Assembly (NCBI GenBank): GCA_022414725.1
Contig: CM039464.1
Span: forward strand, 10,148,038 to 10,212,037
Direction of reading: 5' to 3'
Length of the DNA: 64,000 nucleotides
DNA from: Microglena sp. YARC
Taxonomy: Eukaryota; Chlorophyta; Chlorophyceae; Chlamydomonadales; Chlamydomonadaceae
Below are positions 62,860 to 64,000 of this stretch, piece by piece; position 1 is the stretch's first letter; each line of letters begins with the position of its first letter. The translations under genes and the position numbers were made by a program. The notes below the pieces were generated by a model. The model was given only the letters and a program-made list of their open reading frames with translations. It made no database searches and had not been told where the DNA came from.

Positions 62860-63614
62860 ACCATATCCCCGGACCACAAGATGGCTAACCAGACACAAAT
62901 TCGGCAGGTATGTAGTTCCTCCTAAAAGCTACATGCTAGGGCAGATCCTGTTCTGGAAATTCTTGTTTTTCAGCCAACCTCGGGCTGCGCACCGTCTTCC
63001 AAAGGTCAGTTCCCCGTGTGATACCCACAGAAACAGAGAGGCATGGAGCACGCCAGTTGCAACGAGAGTCGGCGCCAATGAGGTCGTATCAAGGCCACGG
63101 TAATTCCCAGTTCACCAATAAGGTGAATAGCTCAGATGTTAAGAATTTGTGATTGTGAAAAGCTAATGGTGGCCTAAGACAGGCCAACTAGCTGTTGAGT
63201 TGCACTTTTGAGTTGTGCTGAGCTGTCATTGCTTAGCTAGATAAGCAAAACCGACTGATGTTGCTCTTACCTTTGTTAATGATCTAGTTTTGATGTGTAA
63301 TGTCAGAATCAATTATGCTCCCATTTGGAACATGGCTGGAAAATCCTTGTATATAGGTTTTGTTTGTGGACTTGGAGGATATGCTGGGTTTGAAGAACCA
63401 TCTAGCTGTCTAGTTCAACATGTTTTGTGGATGATAGTCATACGTTATCTGTGTTGCTAACTACCGGTAATTATGTGAAATTGTGGAGTTTGGAAGCTCT
63501 AGTGTTTTCATGTGTGTACAATAATTGAATGGGTAAGACTAGAATATTCTTCCTGTACCCCCTTCACTGTGGAATTTCCTGGGTGTTGGCTATTTAAAAT
63601 TTGGGGGAGATATA
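62860..63614. other. Spacer downstream of H2A
   Basis: A repeat fragment (CAGCCAACCTCGGGCTGCGC, CCCCGTGTGATACCCACAG) at 62970-63045 is related to 25690-25790. Otherwise AT-rich unique sequence. No gene seen. Confidence 0.55.
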
Positions 63615-63844
63615 TGTTATTGACCGACTTCCATGTCGGCAATTGAGTAGGCAAAGTGCACACCGGTCTCCGTTTCCTCTGGGACCCGTGTTGCCTGCCG
63701 CCAGGCCATAGGCTAGCTATGGCCTGCACGTACTTGCAGTGTCATGCAGTACGCCTCCGATCTTTGTATACATCGCTCTATTGCGCCTAATAGCTATCTT
63801 CCTCCATTGAGTCTATACCGTTGTAAAACACTTAGATTGAAAAG
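63615..63844 (+). mobile_element. LTR related to the 46.9-51.0 kb element
   Basis: In plus orientation it begins TGTTATTGACCGAC, contains GTTGCCTGCCGCCAGGCCA and ends GATTGAAAAG, matching the minus-strand terminal repeats at 46912 and 50737 with roughly 70-75% identity. TTGGGGGAGATATA immediately upstream is purine-rich and parallels the purine tract of the larger element. This may therefore be the 3' LTR of a decayed copy, not a solo LTR. Confidence 0.65.
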
Positions 63845-64000
63845 ATAAGACTCAGTGAGGGACGCTGGGGCATGTGCAGCACATTGGGATGTACATGCCT
63901 GGCTTGTACAATGGACCTGGGTACTGTGCACTCTTGGTCCAATATCCTAAAAGGGTATTGTGATGCTAGCTGTGATAGAGCCTGGTTTCCTAAGGAAATC

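Overview
This is nuclear DNA of a green alga, most likely a chlorophycean of the Chlamydomonadales/Volvocales type. The main reasons are a divergent H2A/H2B histone pair whose 3' ends carry the short 6-bp-stem histone hairpin used by volvocine algae, GT-AG introns in every gene, Arabidopsis-type CCCTAAA arrays inside introns, and a LINE with both APE and RLE endonuclease domains (Dualen/RandI type, first described in Chlamydomonas). The window is gene-poor: about 3.4 kb of 64 kb is supported as host coding sequence, and most of the rest is tandem repeats and mobile elements.

Positions 1-24.8 kb hold one plus-strand gene, which I reconstruct as the 3' twelve exons of a NOP9/APUM23-type PUF-repeat protein (nucleolar 40S ribosome biogenesis). 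All eleven introns keep the reading frame. They are swollen with tandem arrays, and almost every array contains copies of the exon-intron junction next to it: exon end plus donor at the 5' side, or acceptor plus exon start at the 3' side. About 45 decoy donor-side and 45 decoy acceptor-side copies can be counted by eye. This is the most unusual signal in the window.

Positions 25.4-37.3 kb are a single retrotransposon insertion: a 9.65-kb, decayed Dualen/RandI-like LINE (cysteine-protease-like region, APE, RT, RNase H, zinc finger, RLE). It sits between two nearly identical 1.12-kb direct repeats that look like an exceptionally long target-site duplication. A 5'-truncated relative lies in intron 10 of the NOP9-like gene.

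Positions 39.1-46.7 kb hold a small seven-exon gene resembling the DUF7918 family. It has a 7-bp frame-breaking duplication in exon 1, an inserted TIR element in intron 1, and three decoy acceptor copies before its last exon. Positions 46.9-51.0 kb are a non-autonomous element with 222-bp terminal direct repeats, a 5-bp target duplication and an internal hairpin with ~245-bp arms. Positions 52.3-60.8 kb are a ~4-kb tandem segmental duplication (two full units and one partial) carrying minus-strand LINE 3' ends with (TGTAA)n tails. Positions 61.8-62.9 kb are the H2B(-)/H2A(+) pair. The last kilobase has an LTR relative of the 47-51 kb element.

Limits: everything was read by eye. Copy counts are approximate, the 5' end of the first gene is outside the window, and no alignment or expression data were available.
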